DNA from: Ulvibacter litoralis
Lineage (GTDB): Bacteria; Bacteroidota; Bacteroidia; Flavobacteriales; Flavobacteriaceae
NCBI RefSeq assembly: GCF_900102055.1
Contig: NZ_FNBA01000005.1
Coordinates: 62,001 to 126,000 of the forward strand
Direction: 5' to 3'
Length of the DNA stretch: 64,000 nucleotides
Positions 41,370 through 50,805 of the stretch are shown here, piece by piece; positions within the stretch are counted from its first letter, which is position 1; each line of letters begins with the position of its first letter. The notes beneath the pieces were generated by a model. It was not told where the DNA came from, did not search any database, and was given only the letters and a program-made list of their open reading frames with translations. Made by a program: the position numbers and the translations under genes.

Positions 41370-43916
41370 TTAGTTTGAAATAGTTATTTTCTTACTAAGT
41401 GTTTTTCCTTCGTTTGTAAATTTTAGTAGGTACATGCCATTTGCAAATCCTTCTGTTGAAACTGAAATCGTTTTTGAAGCTCCAAAGTTTCCGTTAAAGA
41501 GTGTTTTGAGTTCTTTTCCAGTAAAATCATACAATGTAATCGTTCCTTCTGAAGTAAACTCGTGCGCGATGGTAATTTCGTTTTGCGCAGGAATTGGATA
41601 TATTTTAATACTTTCCGAAGCAAGATCATTCGAATTTACACTCAAAATTATATTCGACATATCGTAACTGTGCATCGATCTACCAAATGTTCCAGCATAA
41701 AGTGTGTTGGTAGGCTCGTGAATTTTAAGATCTCGAATAATGTTTAAAGGAAGGTCGTTTCCAACGATATCCCAACTGCCGCCGTCATTTATAGAATACC
41801 AAACATTAAGGTCGGTGGCTACAAAAAGGATGCTGTTAGCATTTGAAACAATAATATCATTCACAGGAATGCTCGGTAAATTGGAAGAAATATCAGTCCA
41901 ATTTTGACCTCCATCGATGGTTTTAAAAACGTGTGCATCGTAGTCTAATAAACCATATCCAGAAAAAGTTACATAAGCTGTATTGTCATCTCCAGGAACG
42001 GTAGCTAGTGACGTTACGTATCTGTCTGGCAAATTACCACTAACGTTGGTCCAAGAAGTACCTCCGTCGAACGTAACATTTACATTTCCATCATCACTTC
42101 CTGTGTAAATTGTATTAGTGTCGTTGTAAGAAGCTGCAATGGCAGTTATCGTACCGTACGCTAATGCACCGCTAGGATGTTGGCCATCGGTAAGGTCTGG
42201 GCTAATCGCTGTCCAAGATACCGCTCTATTAGAAGTGTACAATCGATTACTTCCGTAGTACATTATTTCAGAATTGAAAGGAGAGATAATTACGGGAGTA
42301 TTCCAGTTTACACGGTCTGAACTACTAATTCCGTTGGTTCCATTTGAAAAATTAAAACCACCATCGGTAGATCTTCTTAAGTTTCCATATTGCGATTCTC
42401 CATACACGTAGTTGTTGTCGTTAGGATCTACGATGACGTGAAATCCATCACCCCCGATAATCGCATTCCAATCGCTCGTGCCACCTGTTAAGGTACGAAT
42501 GGTGTTGTTGTCTTGTGTCCCACCATATAAGCGTTCTGGTTGTATATTATCGACTTCAATATTATAAAATTGTGTGATAGGAAGGTTTGTGAACTTGGTC
42601 CAAGAAACGCCTCCATTTTCAGAAATATAAGCACCTCCATCGTTTCCTTCCAATATAAAATCGGTATTGTTTCGAGAGTACTCCAATGCGTGATGATCTA
42701 CGTGCATTCCGTTTACATCCTGCCACGAAGTACCTCCGTTGGTGGTTTTTGCTATTCCTTGTCCAAGAACATAAACTTCATCGGGATTGGTAGGATGTAC
42801 GCGGAGGTTTCCGAAGTACCAACCAAACGAAGAATCGATACCCGAAAGATCTCCTAAGGTAACTAGACTCCAATTATCTCCATTGTCGTCAGATCTGTAA
42901 AGACCGTTGAATTCATTAGTAATTTCATTGGTAGTAAAACGGGCATAGACTGTAGAAGGGTTCGATTCTGAAACCGCAAGCCCAATACGTCCCGTTTGCT
43001 CGTTTGCTACAGGTAATCCATTTGCAGCGCCTAATTCGGTCCATGTTGTTCCTCCATCTGTAGAACGATGAATCACAGAACTAAGTCCGCCATAATCTCT
43101 TTGCCAAGGCTTACGGGTACGCTCCCACATGGCAGCATAAATTATATTGGTGTTTACAGGGTTCATCGCCACATCGATTGCCGATGTAGAATCGGTAACA
43201 AACAGTACTTGTTCCCAATTGGCACCTGCATCGGTAGTTCTGTAGATACCCCGTTCATTGTTTTTACCGTATAATTTACCAGCTACTGCTGTAAAAACTC
43301 TGTCAGGATCAGTTGGGTCTACCACAATTCGTCCAATATGATAGCTTTCTGGAAGTCCGACGTTTGTCCAAGAGTTTCCAGCATCGTCACTTCGATAGAT
43401 TCCGTCACCAAAATATGCACCATCGGTAGCACTTCCATTTGCTTCACCAGTACCTGCATAGATACGTTGTGCGTTTGAAGGAGCAATAGCAATATCACCA
43501 ATAGATGGTTTTGCGAAATCGTCAAAAACAGGCGTCCAATTGACTCCTTTATCTGTTGTTTTAAAAATTCCACCTGTCGCTGCGGCAACATATAAATGAT
43601 TGTCGTTATCTGGTGAAATGGCTACGTCGGTGATTCGTCCACCCGTATTTAAAGGACCGACAAGTTCCCAATCCAAAGCAGACCGTGAAGGTCTATTCTC
43701 TAAAATTGCCTTTGAAGTAGCAACGGCCTTTTGCATGGCGTCGCGGTTTATAAAGTTATCAGGGTAAGCGCGCTGATTGTACATCCATTCACTTGGATAT
43801 TCTTTAATAAGACTAGCTTGGTCTTCAGGAGTAGATTCTGTTTTGTTCTTGGAATAAAACAAGAAAACACCAACTAGTAGTGCGATAGGTACTAGTATGC
43901 GTATGGTTTTTTTCAT
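41370..43916 (-). CDS. T9SS-secreted beta-propeller (BNR/VPS10-like) protein
   Basis: 848 residues with a signal sequence (IRILVPIALLVGVFLFY). The bulk is made of repeated BNR/Asp-box-type units such as STDGGTTWTELG, SDDNGDNWSLV, TTNGGTSWQDV and FDGGTSWTNVSG, together a double sortilin/VPS10-type propeller (about residues 60-750). Residues about 770-848 are a T9SS sorting domain (IKIYPIPAQNEITIA through ITISN). Related proteins are sometimes called glycosyl hydrolases, but Asp boxes alone do not give catalysis. It is probably a surface or secreted binding protein. It is divergent from the S9 peptidase and has a good -7 box upstream. Confidence 0.87.
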   Translation of the reverse strand: MKKTIRILVPIALLVGVFLFYSKNKTESTPEDQASLIKEYPSEWMYNQRAYPDNFINRDAMQKAVATSKAILENRPSRSALDWELVGPLNTGGRITDVAISPDNDNHLYVAAATGGIFKTTDKGVNWTPVFDDFAKPSIGDIAIAPSNAQRIYAGTGEANGSATDGAYFGDGIYRSDDAGNSWTNVGLPESYHIGRIVVDPTDPDRVFTAVAGKLYGKNNERGIYRTTDAGANWEQVLFVTDSTSAIDVAMNPVNTNIIYAAMWERTRKPWQRDYGGLSSVIHRSTDGGTTWTELGAANGLPVANEQTGRIGLAVSESNPSTVYARFTTNEITNEFNGLYRSDDNGDNWSLVTLGDLSGIDSSFGWYFGNLRVHPTNPDEVYVLGQGIAKTTNGGTSWQDVNGMHVDHHALEYSRNNTDFILEGNDGGAYISENGGVSWTKFTNLPITQFYNIEVDNIQPERLYGGTQDNNTIRTLTGGTSDWNAIIGGDGFHVIVDPNDNNYVYGESQYGNLRRSTDGGFNFSNGTNGISSSDRVNWNTPVIISPFNSEIMYYGSNRLYTSNRAVSWTAISPDLTDGQHPSGALAYGTITAIAASYNDTNTIYTGSDDGNVNVTFDGGTSWTNVSGNLPDRYVTSLATVPGDDNTAYVTFSGYGLLDYDAHVFKTIDGGQNWTDISSNLPSIPVNDIIVSNANSILFVATDLNVWYSINDGGSWDIVGNDLPLNIIRDLKIHEPTNTLYAGTFGRSMHSYDMSNIILSVNSNDLASESIKIYPIPAQNEITIAHEFTSEGTITLYDFTGKELKTLFNGNFGASKTISVSTEGFANGMYLLKFTNEGKTLSKKITISN

Positions 43917-43932
43917 GGTAGGAGGTTTTTAC

Positions 43933-43940
43933 CAAAGATA
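43933..43940 (-). promoter_or_regulatory. -7 box of the beta-propeller gene
   Basis: On the minus strand this reads TATCTTTG, a perfect TAnnTTTG match 16 bases before the ATG at 43916. The -33 element is weak. Confidence 0.5.
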
Positions 43941-43979
43941 GCATAACAAATCCTAATTTGAAATAGCTCTTAAAAGGAG

Positions 43980-43987
43980 TATCTTTA
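43980..43987 (+). promoter_or_regulatory. -7 box candidate of the S9 peptidase gene
   Basis: TATCTTTA is one base off TAnnTTTG and 18 bases before the ATG at 44006. It lies 40 bases from the opposite-strand box, so the two divergent promoters may share a control region. Confidence 0.4.
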
Positions 43988-44005
43988 GCTTCAAAAATCT
44001 TACAT

Positions 44006-46036
44006 ATGCAGCGTATTTTCCGATTACTTCCTTTTTTCATGTTTTTTTTCTTTAGTCAGCTTTCAGCTCAGGTGATGTCTAAATTTGAAGCTTTAGATGT
44101 TTTTCAGTTAGAATACGCGAACGATCCGCAGATTTCTCCTGATGGGAATTCAATCATCTACCGAAGAACAGGATTTGATATTATGAAAGATGCTTCCAAA
44201 GGAGATTTATGGCTATTGAGTAGTGATGGAAAAACCCACGAAAAATTAACGGGGAGAGAAGGAAATGAGAGTCAGGGGAGATGGTCCCCTTCAGGAGATC
44301 GAATCGCTTTTGTAAGTAAAGGCGAAAATGGAAATGAAATTTTTGTGTATTGGTTGGTTTCTGGCGCCATGGCAAAGTTGACGCAATTGGAAAACAGTCC
44401 GTCGTCACTTACTTGGTCACCCGATGGAGAATCGATTGCTTTTACGATGAAGGTGAATGCAAAAGCACCGGTACTTGTTAAAATGCCAGCCAAACCAAAA
44501 GATGCAAAGTGGGCAGAAGCTGCTAGAATTACAGATCGATTGAAACACGAATCTGATGGTTCAGGGTATATAAAACCAGGGTTTACGCATGTTTTTACAA
44601 TTCCTTCGGAAGGAGGCACGCCACGTCAGCTTACTAGTGGTGACTTTAACCACGGTGGGAGTCTTTCTTGGGCGCCAAACGGAGAACGTATTTATTTTTC
44701 AGCGAATAGAAAACCAAATTGGGAATATGACTTTCGAAATAGTGAAGTGTACGTTGTAAATGTTACTACAAGATCTATTATTTCATTAACAGACCAAGAC
44801 GGCCCCGATAGTTCGCCTATGGTTTCGCCAAATGGAAAATATATAGCGTATACAGGTTATAAAGATAAAGTACAAGCCTATCAGGTACAGACGTTACAAC
44901 TCATGGATGTTGACGGTTCTAGCAAAAAAACGATTTCTACATCCTTAGATCGGGATGTGGAGAATATTGTTTGGGCAAGCGATAGTAAAGGATTGTATTT
45001 TATGTACAACGATTTAGGAGTTACTAAAATCGGATATATGGATTTAAACGGAAAGGTGACGGATATCGTTTCAAACGTAGGAGGAACCACTTTGGGAAGA
45101 CCCTATGCAAGTGGAAATTTTTCCGTAGCCATAAATGGGGATGTTGTATATACGGTTTCTAAACCAGACAGACCTGCTGAAGTAGCTATAATAGTAAATA
45201 ACAGTAAAAAAGCTACAACACTTACCGCATTGAATAAAGATCTATTGGATTATAAAACCTTAGGGGCTGTTGAGGAGATTTGGTACAAGTCGTCTGTCGA
45301 TGGAAGGGATGTTCAAGGATGGGTTGTGTATCCTCCAGGATATCAAAAAGGAGCAAAAGTACCGTTGTTGGTTGAAAATCACGGCGGACCGATTTTAAAT
45401 TATGGACCTCATTTTTCTTCTGAAATACAGTTGTATGCTGCGGAAGGGTACGCGGTTTTTTATCCGAATCCACGCGGAAGCACAAGCTACGGAGAAGAAT
45501 TCGGGAATTTGTTGTTTAACAATTACCCAGGGGAAGATTATAACGATGTAATGGACGGTGTGGACCATTTGATTAAATTGGGGGTAGCCGATGAAAAAAG
45601 GTTGTATGTTACTGGCGGAAGTGCTGGAGGTATTATGACGGCTTGGATTATTGGGAAGAACAATCGTTTTAAGGCGGCTGTAGTAGCAAAACCCGTTATG
45701 AATTGGATTAGCAAGACATTGACGGCCGATAATTATTACGGCTATGCAGACTCTCGTTATCCTGGACAGCCATGGGAGAACTTTGAAAACTACTGGAAAT
45801 TTTCACCAATTTCACTTGTTGGAAATGTAGAAACCCCAACGATGGTGATGGTTGGAATGGACGATTTGCGAACGCCTCCAAGTGAAGCAAAACAATTATA
45901 CCACGCATTAAAACTTCGGAAAATTGAAACGGTGTTGGTTGAAATCCCGAGTGCGTCACACGGCATTGCAGCGCGACCTAGTAATTTAATCTCCAAAGTA
46001 GCACATACCTTGGCATGGTTTGAGAAGTTTAAATAA
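44006..46036 (+). CDS. S9 family serine peptidase (prolyl oligopeptidase type), exported
   Basis: 676 residues with a signal peptide (LLPFFMFFFFSQLSAQ). An N-terminal WD40-like/TolB-type propeller (about residues 30-400: DPQISPDGNSIIYRR, SLTWSPDGESIAFTM) precedes an alpha/beta hydrolase domain. The nucleophile Ser is in TGGSAGGIM near residue 538, the acid in GMDDLRTPPS near 616, and the His in SASHGIA near 652. This is the acylaminoacyl/dipeptidyl peptidase-type branch, acting on short peptides in the periplasm. It is a single gene, convergent with the lipoprotein gene at 46048 with only 11 bases between stops. Confidence 0.94.
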   Translation: MQRIFRLLPFFMFFFFSQLSAQVMSKFEALDVFQLEYANDPQISPDGNSIIYRRTGFDIMKDASKGDLWLLSSDGKTHEKLTGREGNESQGRWSPSGDRIAFVSKGENGNEIFVYWLVSGAMAKLTQLENSPSSLTWSPDGESIAFTMKVNAKAPVLVKMPAKPKDAKWAEAARITDRLKHESDGSGYIKPGFTHVFTIPSEGGTPRQLTSGDFNHGGSLSWAPNGERIYFSANRKPNWEYDFRNSEVYVVNVTTRSIISLTDQDGPDSSPMVSPNGKYIAYTGYKDKVQAYQVQTLQLMDVDGSSKKTISTSLDRDVENIVWASDSKGLYFMYNDLGVTKIGYMDLNGKVTDIVSNVGGTTLGRPYASGNFSVAINGDVVYTVSKPDRPAEVAIIVNNSKKATTLTALNKDLLDYKTLGAVEEIWYKSSVDGRDVQGWVVYPPGYQKGAKVPLLVENHGGPILNYGPHFSSEIQLYAAEGYAVFYPNPRGSTSYGEEFGNLLFNNYPGEDYNDVMDGVDHLIKLGVADEKRLYVTGGSAGGIMTAWIIGKNNRFKAAVVAKPVMNWISKTLTADNYYGYADSRYPGQPWENFENYWKFSPISLVGNVETPTMVMVGMDDLRTPPSEAKQLYHALKLRKIETVLVEIPSASHGIAARPSNLISKVAHTLAWFEKFK

Positions 46037-46047
46037 CAAAATGTTGT

Positions 46048-47133
46048 TTAGGGAAACCTTATTTTTACGATTTCATATTTAAAAATTGATATGTTGTAAA
46101 CCGATGCAATCACTTCATTTTCACTTATAAAAGTAAAGCCATAAAGAGCGTACACATTATCTCCAAATATATCGTAGGCAGCTATAGCATTTAGTGGATC
46201 TTGCGTGTATCTTTGAATTGTATTACTTATACCGAGATACAGGTAGTTGTTATCCACATCAATTCCTTTAATAGGGCGTATTCCTAAATCGATAATTTCT
46301 CCCCATTCATGATTTGCAGGGTCATATTTACTAATATTATTGTAATGATTAACCCACAAATTGATACCGTCAGATCCAATATGATTTGTATTTACATTTC
46401 CATTCCCTATTGGTGTTGTGCTTGTTGGCGTACTAAATGTAGGGTCAAATTCGAACAAAGCGATGTTTCTATGAGAGATGGAGTGAGAGACTAAAAATCT
46501 ATCGTTACTATTGTAAGTAATATTTTTGCTTCTTAAAATAGTTGAAACAGAAGTGGAAATAGGGAGTTGCTCAATACTACCGTTTTCAACGTTAATTTTA
46601 GTAATTACAGTGTCGCCATTTAAATTTTCATGAGCATTTGTATACACATGTCCTTCGTAAAAGGTTAAATCTTTAATGGTTTCCGTAGAAAAACTATCTT
46701 GCAGCACCATAAATTCAGGAACTACAAGAGTTACCCAATCATTTGCATCTGGAATTGAGGTGTCTATTTTAAATACATATTCAGGTATTCCTTCATAATA
46801 AATGGTAAGAATGTCATTTTCCCAAGAAAAAGGAAATTCCTTATTTATAATTAAAAGAGTGCTATCGTTTAATTTTGTATATGGGATATCACCTCTTGAA
46901 CGGGTTGCATAATCTCCTACGGTACCAAATAAACTGATATTCTCCTCATCAATTTCAGCATTGATATCATGGTCGTAGTTTGACGATAAATTCTTGTATT
47001 TACCAACAATACTTATAGGAGCTGGTGGATTAATGGGGTCGTTTTGTTCTAAGGGTTCGATAATTGAATCGTCGTTACTTGCGCACGAAAAGAATATGCT
47101 TACAATACAGAGATATGTAATAATTTTTTTCAT
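46048..47133 (-). CDS. Lipoprotein, predicted beta-propeller
   Basis: 361 residues from the ATG at 47133, which gives a clean lipoprotein signal (ITYLCIVSIFFSCASNDD, lipobox FFSC); the frame is open further up but those residues do not look like signal sequence. The body is beta-rich with units such as LTFYEGHVYTNAHENLNG, DGINLWVNHYNNISKYDP and KGIDVDNNYLYLGISNTIQRY, suggesting a six- or seven-bladed propeller. The first third (GKYKNLSSNYDHDINAEID) looks like a separate lipocalin-like part. No family or function can be named with confidence. Regulators lie just upstream on the same strand. Confidence 0.7.
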   Translation of the reverse strand: MKKIITYLCIVSIFFSCASNDDSIIEPLEQNDPINPPAPISIVGKYKNLSSNYDHDINAEIDEENISLFGTVGDYATRSRGDIPYTKLNDSTLLIINKEFPFSWENDILTIYYEGIPEYVFKIDTSIPDANDWVTLVVPEFMVLQDSFSTETIKDLTFYEGHVYTNAHENLNGDTVITKINVENGSIEQLPISTSVSTILRSKNITYNSNDRFLVSHSISHRNIALFEFDPTFSTPTSTTPIGNGNVNTNHIGSDGINLWVNHYNNISKYDPANHEWGEIIDLGIRPIKGIDVDNNYLYLGISNTIQRYTQDPLNAIAAYDIFGDNVYALYGFTFISENEVIASVYNISIFKYEIVKIRFP

Positions 47134-47258
47134 ATTTTTTTGTTTAAAAAATGTGAATAGTATGTTTATTACAAGATAAAAAAAATAAATGTGCTTTACA
47201 ATGTTTAAAATCAGCACAATACAGGGTGGTCTGTTCTTGAGTGAGACTTTTACGGTAT

Positions 47259-47678
47259 TTATAAAACCTCTAAGAGTAAAGAAATCTTCACGACGTCAGA
47301 CACATTGTTACAATTCATTTTTTTGTAAATGTTTTTGCGGTGCGTTTGTACCGTATGATCGGATATAAAAAGATCAGTTGCAATTTCTTTGGTTTGTAAC
47401 CCTTCAGCAATGCGTTTTATTACTTTTTTTTCTTGTGAAGTAAACGATTCTAAAACATCTAGTGTGATTCCTTTGTTTGACAAATCGTTTATTAACTTAA
47501 CGAAGGTTTTATTTACTTTTTCAAGTTTTGAAGTAATTCGTGTGTCCTCTTGAAGGTAACGTACTTTTTTTTCAGAAAAGAGATTTAAACAATTAATAAT
47601 TTCTCTTTGATGTAAATGTAAGGGCGTTAATCCATTCAAATCTTCGGTCAAATAAGGGCGAATTAGTTGAGATTTCAT
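47259..47678 (-). CDS. LuxR-type helix-turn-helix transcriptional regulator
   Basis: 139 residues. The C-terminal LuxR/GerE HTH (about residues 78-138) is clear: FTSQEKKVIKRIAEGLQTKEIATDLFISDHTVQTHRKNIYKKM, with the usual L/I-S-x-x-T-V recognition helix. The N-terminal 75 residues are helical and not a receiver or ligand domain that I know, though EIINCLNLFSEKKVRYLQE resembles the linker of Bacteroidota PAS/HTH regulators. It lies between a lipoprotein gene and a TPR-LytTR gene on the same strand and may control one or both. Confidence 0.85.
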   Translation of the reverse strand: MKSQLIRPYLTEDLNGLTPLHLHQREIINCLNLFSEKKVRYLQEDTRITSKLEKVNKTFVKLINDLSNKGITLDVLESFTSQEKKVIKRIAEGLQTKEIATDLFISDHTVQTHRKNIYKKMNCNNVSDVVKISLLLEVL

Positions 47679-47831
47679 AATTAGGTTGATATTAGTTTAG
47701 TTGTTGAAACTTGAATAAAACTAACACAAACAATTATGTAACTACCTAATAAAGGGGATGTTTGTCACTAGTAACACATAACCTGTCATGAATAACATAG
47801 GGGTGTATTTGGTGACATCATCACTAGCAGC

Positions 47832-49559
47832 CTATAATGGAGGTTTAGATAAGAGGGTTTCTTTTAATTTTGGTTTGTAGGTTCTAGAGAGTGGCAGCCA
47901 AGTTCCATTTTCAAGCATGATTTTGGTTGAATTAATGATTCGGATGTATTGCAGATTTACAACATACGATTTGTGTATTTGAGCAAATCCTTGCGATTGT
48001 AATTGTTCGATGCAATTTTTTAAAGTGTCTCGATCTATTTCAGGTTTGTTTGTATCCTTGCTGAAAAATTCCAAATAATGACCATCTGATTTGATATATA
48101 GTAAAGCTTCGGTTTTTAATACTGCTTTACTTTTTAAGTGAAGTAATGTTGAAGGAGCTGCAGGAACTTCTTTATTATATTCTTCAAGTTCCTCTCGAAG
48201 TAACGTTAGTTCCTTTTTTGAAGCGTTATTACTCTTAATGAAGAAAAACAATAACACACACAGCCCTAAGGTGATTGCAGTAACAATGAAGAAAGTAGAC
48301 TTATAGAAAGTTTTATCTTCACTAAGGTCGTCAATGACATCGTCTTTTCGGTCTACTTGATGCTTGGTTAATAGGTCATTCAGGTTTTTAGCATTTTCGG
48401 TTTTATAGGCTTTATCTTCAAGCTCTTCAGCGTACTTTAAATAGGTGTTAGACGACTTGTAATCTTCTAATTTTTCGTAAGCTTTTGCTAAAACTTCGTA
48501 ATTGCCTTTTAATTTATTGTCGAGTTTTAGCTTCTTAGCTATAACAATACTACTGTCCACATAGGTAATTGCCTCTTGATACGCTCCTTGGTTAATTTTA
48601 TTTTGTCCCAATAGCATATAGGCCTCGCATTTTCCGACTTCATTTTTTAATTTTTTAAAACCTCGTAGCGCTTTGGTAAAATATAAGGAGGCGCTATCCG
48701 ATTTTTTTTCATTTAAAAAAGAACGTCCAATATTTTGATAAGCAAGGTATTCGCCTCTTAAATGTTTTTTTTCTTTGTAGTAAGGGATAATCTTTTTGAG
48801 ATAGAACCGCGCCGAATCGTATTGTTTTAAGTGATTTAAGTTTACCGAAAGATTGTTGTAAGTTCTGTATTCGTCACGGACGTTTTTTGTTTCTTTCGCA
48901 ATTCGGAGTGCTTCGTGAAAACTTTTATTTGCTTGTGTGTGATCTTCTAAATTAGATTGTGCGATCCCAATATTCATTAGAACACTCGGTTTTTTGTCTT
49001 CTTGTTGTAAACTATCCCAAATGTGTAATGCTTTTTCATAAAGGGTAATCGCTTCAGAATAGTTAGCATTATTTTTTGCTCCAATTCCTAAGCTATTGTA
49101 GGCAACGGCAACATTTACATAATCCTTGTTTTTTAGTGCCAAATCGCGTACAATTCCGAAGTAAACCTTAGCGCTATCACCAGTTCCTTTTCGGCCATAG
49201 GCAGTCGCTTTGTTAATATAAACTTGTATGGTATTGTCGTATTCATGAATAAGACCTTCGTCCTTAAAAAGTAACGCAGAATCATTATAGACGATGCTTT
49301 TCTCCATATCGCCTCGCATATAATTTGACATTCCTTTTAATAGATACCCTTTAATCATCCCTCGTAAATGGCTTGTAGGTTTTGATTTTAGTAAAATACG
49401 ATCTCCAAAATTGGTAATACTATCTGGAGATTGAGGGTATTTATGGGCTTCCGTAATGAGGGATTCAATCTCAGTATCTATGTTAGATTGAGCGCTTAAA
49501 GTGGTAGAAAATAAAAAAAGAAACAAAGAAACTACAGAAAGGATTTTTTTTAAAATCAT
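47832..49559 (-). CDS. TPR-repeat transmembrane LytTR-type regulator
   Basis: 575 residues. A signal sequence (LSVVSLFLFLFSTTLSAQ) is followed by about eight TPR repeats (residues about 60-395; for example AYNSLGIGAKNNANYSEAITLYEKALHI), a single membrane helix (FFIVTAITLGLCVLLFFFI, about 421-440), a short coiled coil and a cytosolic LytTR DNA-binding domain (about 475-570: EALLYIKSDGHYLEFFSKD, QIHKSYVVNLQYI, LPLSRTYK). A periplasmic TPR sensor joined directly to a DNA-binding output is an architecture seen in Bacteroidota. Its signal and targets are unknown. The upstream region to hutG is 240 bases with no gene. Confidence 0.88.
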   Translation of the reverse strand: MILKKILSVVSLFLFLFSTTLSAQSNIDTEIESLITEAHKYPQSPDSITNFGDRILLKSKPTSHLRGMIKGYLLKGMSNYMRGDMEKSIVYNDSALLFKDEGLIHEYDNTIQVYINKATAYGRKGTGDSAKVYFGIVRDLALKNKDYVNVAVAYNSLGIGAKNNANYSEAITLYEKALHIWDSLQQEDKKPSVLMNIGIAQSNLEDHTQANKSFHEALRIAKETKNVRDEYRTYNNLSVNLNHLKQYDSARFYLKKIIPYYKEKKHLRGEYLAYQNIGRSFLNEKKSDSASLYFTKALRGFKKLKNEVGKCEAYMLLGQNKINQGAYQEAITYVDSSIVIAKKLKLDNKLKGNYEVLAKAYEKLEDYKSSNTYLKYAEELEDKAYKTENAKNLNDLLTKHQVDRKDDVIDDLSEDKTFYKSTFFIVTAITLGLCVLLFFFIKSNNASKKELTLLREELEEYNKEVPAAPSTLLHLKSKAVLKTEALLYIKSDGHYLEFFSKDTNKPEIDRDTLKNCIEQLQSQGFAQIHKSYVVNLQYIRIINSTKIMLENGTWLPLSRTYKPKLKETLLSKPPL

Positions 49560-49800
49560 ATCGGGGATTTGGAGCGAAAATGGTTGCGTTGTTTAGTGTT
49601 TTAAAGATATAAATTTATGAGAAATTAACAATTCTTTAAGTAAAGCACTTAATGTGCTGATGTTTATATTGTTACCAGTGCTTTTAGATTTTAAAGGAGA
49701 CTCTAAAATTTTAAAAAAAGGCAATAGAAAACCTAGAATGTTAAAAAACATACTTCTTTTGGGTAGAAATTTTGGACTTCTAATTTAGATAGGCGCCTAC

Positions 49801-50805
49801 TTATTCAGAAATAACATCTGTAATGAGGTATGCAATTGCTTTCGCTACTTGTGGTGCAAAAGGTTGGTAAGTCGAATTACCTTCACAAATATGAACATAT
49901 GCGCAATTGCTGTTTTTAGCGAAATGGTGCGTAAACTGTCTCGCTTGCGTCATCGTAAATCCGCTCGGCGTCATAGCGCTACTTCCCATGCCTTCAATCG
50001 CGTCCATGTCAAGTTCTAATCCAAAATGCGTGTCACAGCAAAAAGTTTCAGCTTGTTGCATGGCTTCTTTAAACGAAAGTGTTCCTTGTACTTCAATCGC
50101 TTCAAATAAATTAAATTTCACGCGATCTTTCAGTTCTTCCATTCTATCGAATACTGCTTGTGAAGTATAGTTTCGGTGCAATCCGAAGATAAAATAATGG
50201 TCTAATACATTTTCTTCAAACGCATATGAAAATCCATTGCCGCTATGTCTATGTTCTAAAGTTCTAAAATCGGTGTGAGCATCAAAATTGATACAGTTTA
50301 TAGGTGTTTTCAGCGCTTGAGATGCACCTTTAATGTTTCCGTAGCTATTGTTATGTCCGCCACCAATAACGATGGGAAACTTACCTAAGGCAATAATTTT
50401 CTGAATGGTTTCTGAAACCTTTTTATCTATTTCTGAAACTAAGCTGCCTAATTTTTCAGCGTAGTTCGGGTTTTCCTTCGGAATAATTTCTGCATGCGAC
50501 ATTTCATCTTCGCAATTTATTTCACCTAAAATAAGTACGTTTTCAGGCTTTGTAAATTGGTTTTTCTGAACATTACATAGGGTTGCTAAAGCTTCTTTCC
50601 AAGCTGTCTTAGAACCATCTCTTCCGTGGTTTGCACGTACGCCAATGTCTTCAGGAATACCTAATAAGACGTATTTAGCCTTGCTGTTCTCAAGAGATTC
50701 CCAATTACGGGCAATTTCTATACCTTCACCAAACTTTATCTCTCCAGCACGTTTGTTTAGGATGTTTTCAATATTTTCTTCGGAATAAAAGCTAACTAAT
50801 TTCAT
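49801..50805 (-). CDS. hutG: Formimidoylglutamase (arginase/ureohydrolase family)
   Basis: The last step of one histidine degradation route: N-formimidoyl-glutamate to glutamate and formamide. 334 residues. Ureohydrolase metal motifs are visible: GGGHNNSYGN near residue 148, NFDAHTDFR near 173 (DAHxD) and ELDMDAIEG near 262 (the S/ELDxDxx motif). Agmatinase or arginase are alternatives by sequence alone, but the four-base overlap with hutI (stop/start ATGA, 50802-50805) makes HutG the strong call. HutU and HutH are not in the window. Confidence 0.92.
   Translation of the reverse strand: MKLVSFYSEENIENILNKRAGEIKFGEGIEIARNWESLENSKAKYVLLGIPEDIGVRANHGRDGSKTAWKEALATLCNVQKNQFTKPENVLILGEINCEDEMSHAEIIPKENPNYAEKLGSLVSEIDKKVSETIQKIIALGKFPIVIGGGHNNSYGNIKGASQALKTPINCINFDAHTDFRTLEHRHSGNGFSYAFEENVLDHYFIFGLHRNYTSQAVFDRMEELKDRVKFNLFEAIEVQGTLSFKEAMQQAETFCCDTHFGLELDMDAIEGMGSSAMTPSGFTMTQARQFTHHFAKNSNCAYVHICEGNSTYQPFAPQVAKAIAYLITDVISE

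Noticed and set aside
49560-49800. Possible small RNA or riboswitch between hutG and the TPR-LytTR gene
   Set aside because: Only weak short stems are visible, with no known motif and no promoter or terminator pair.
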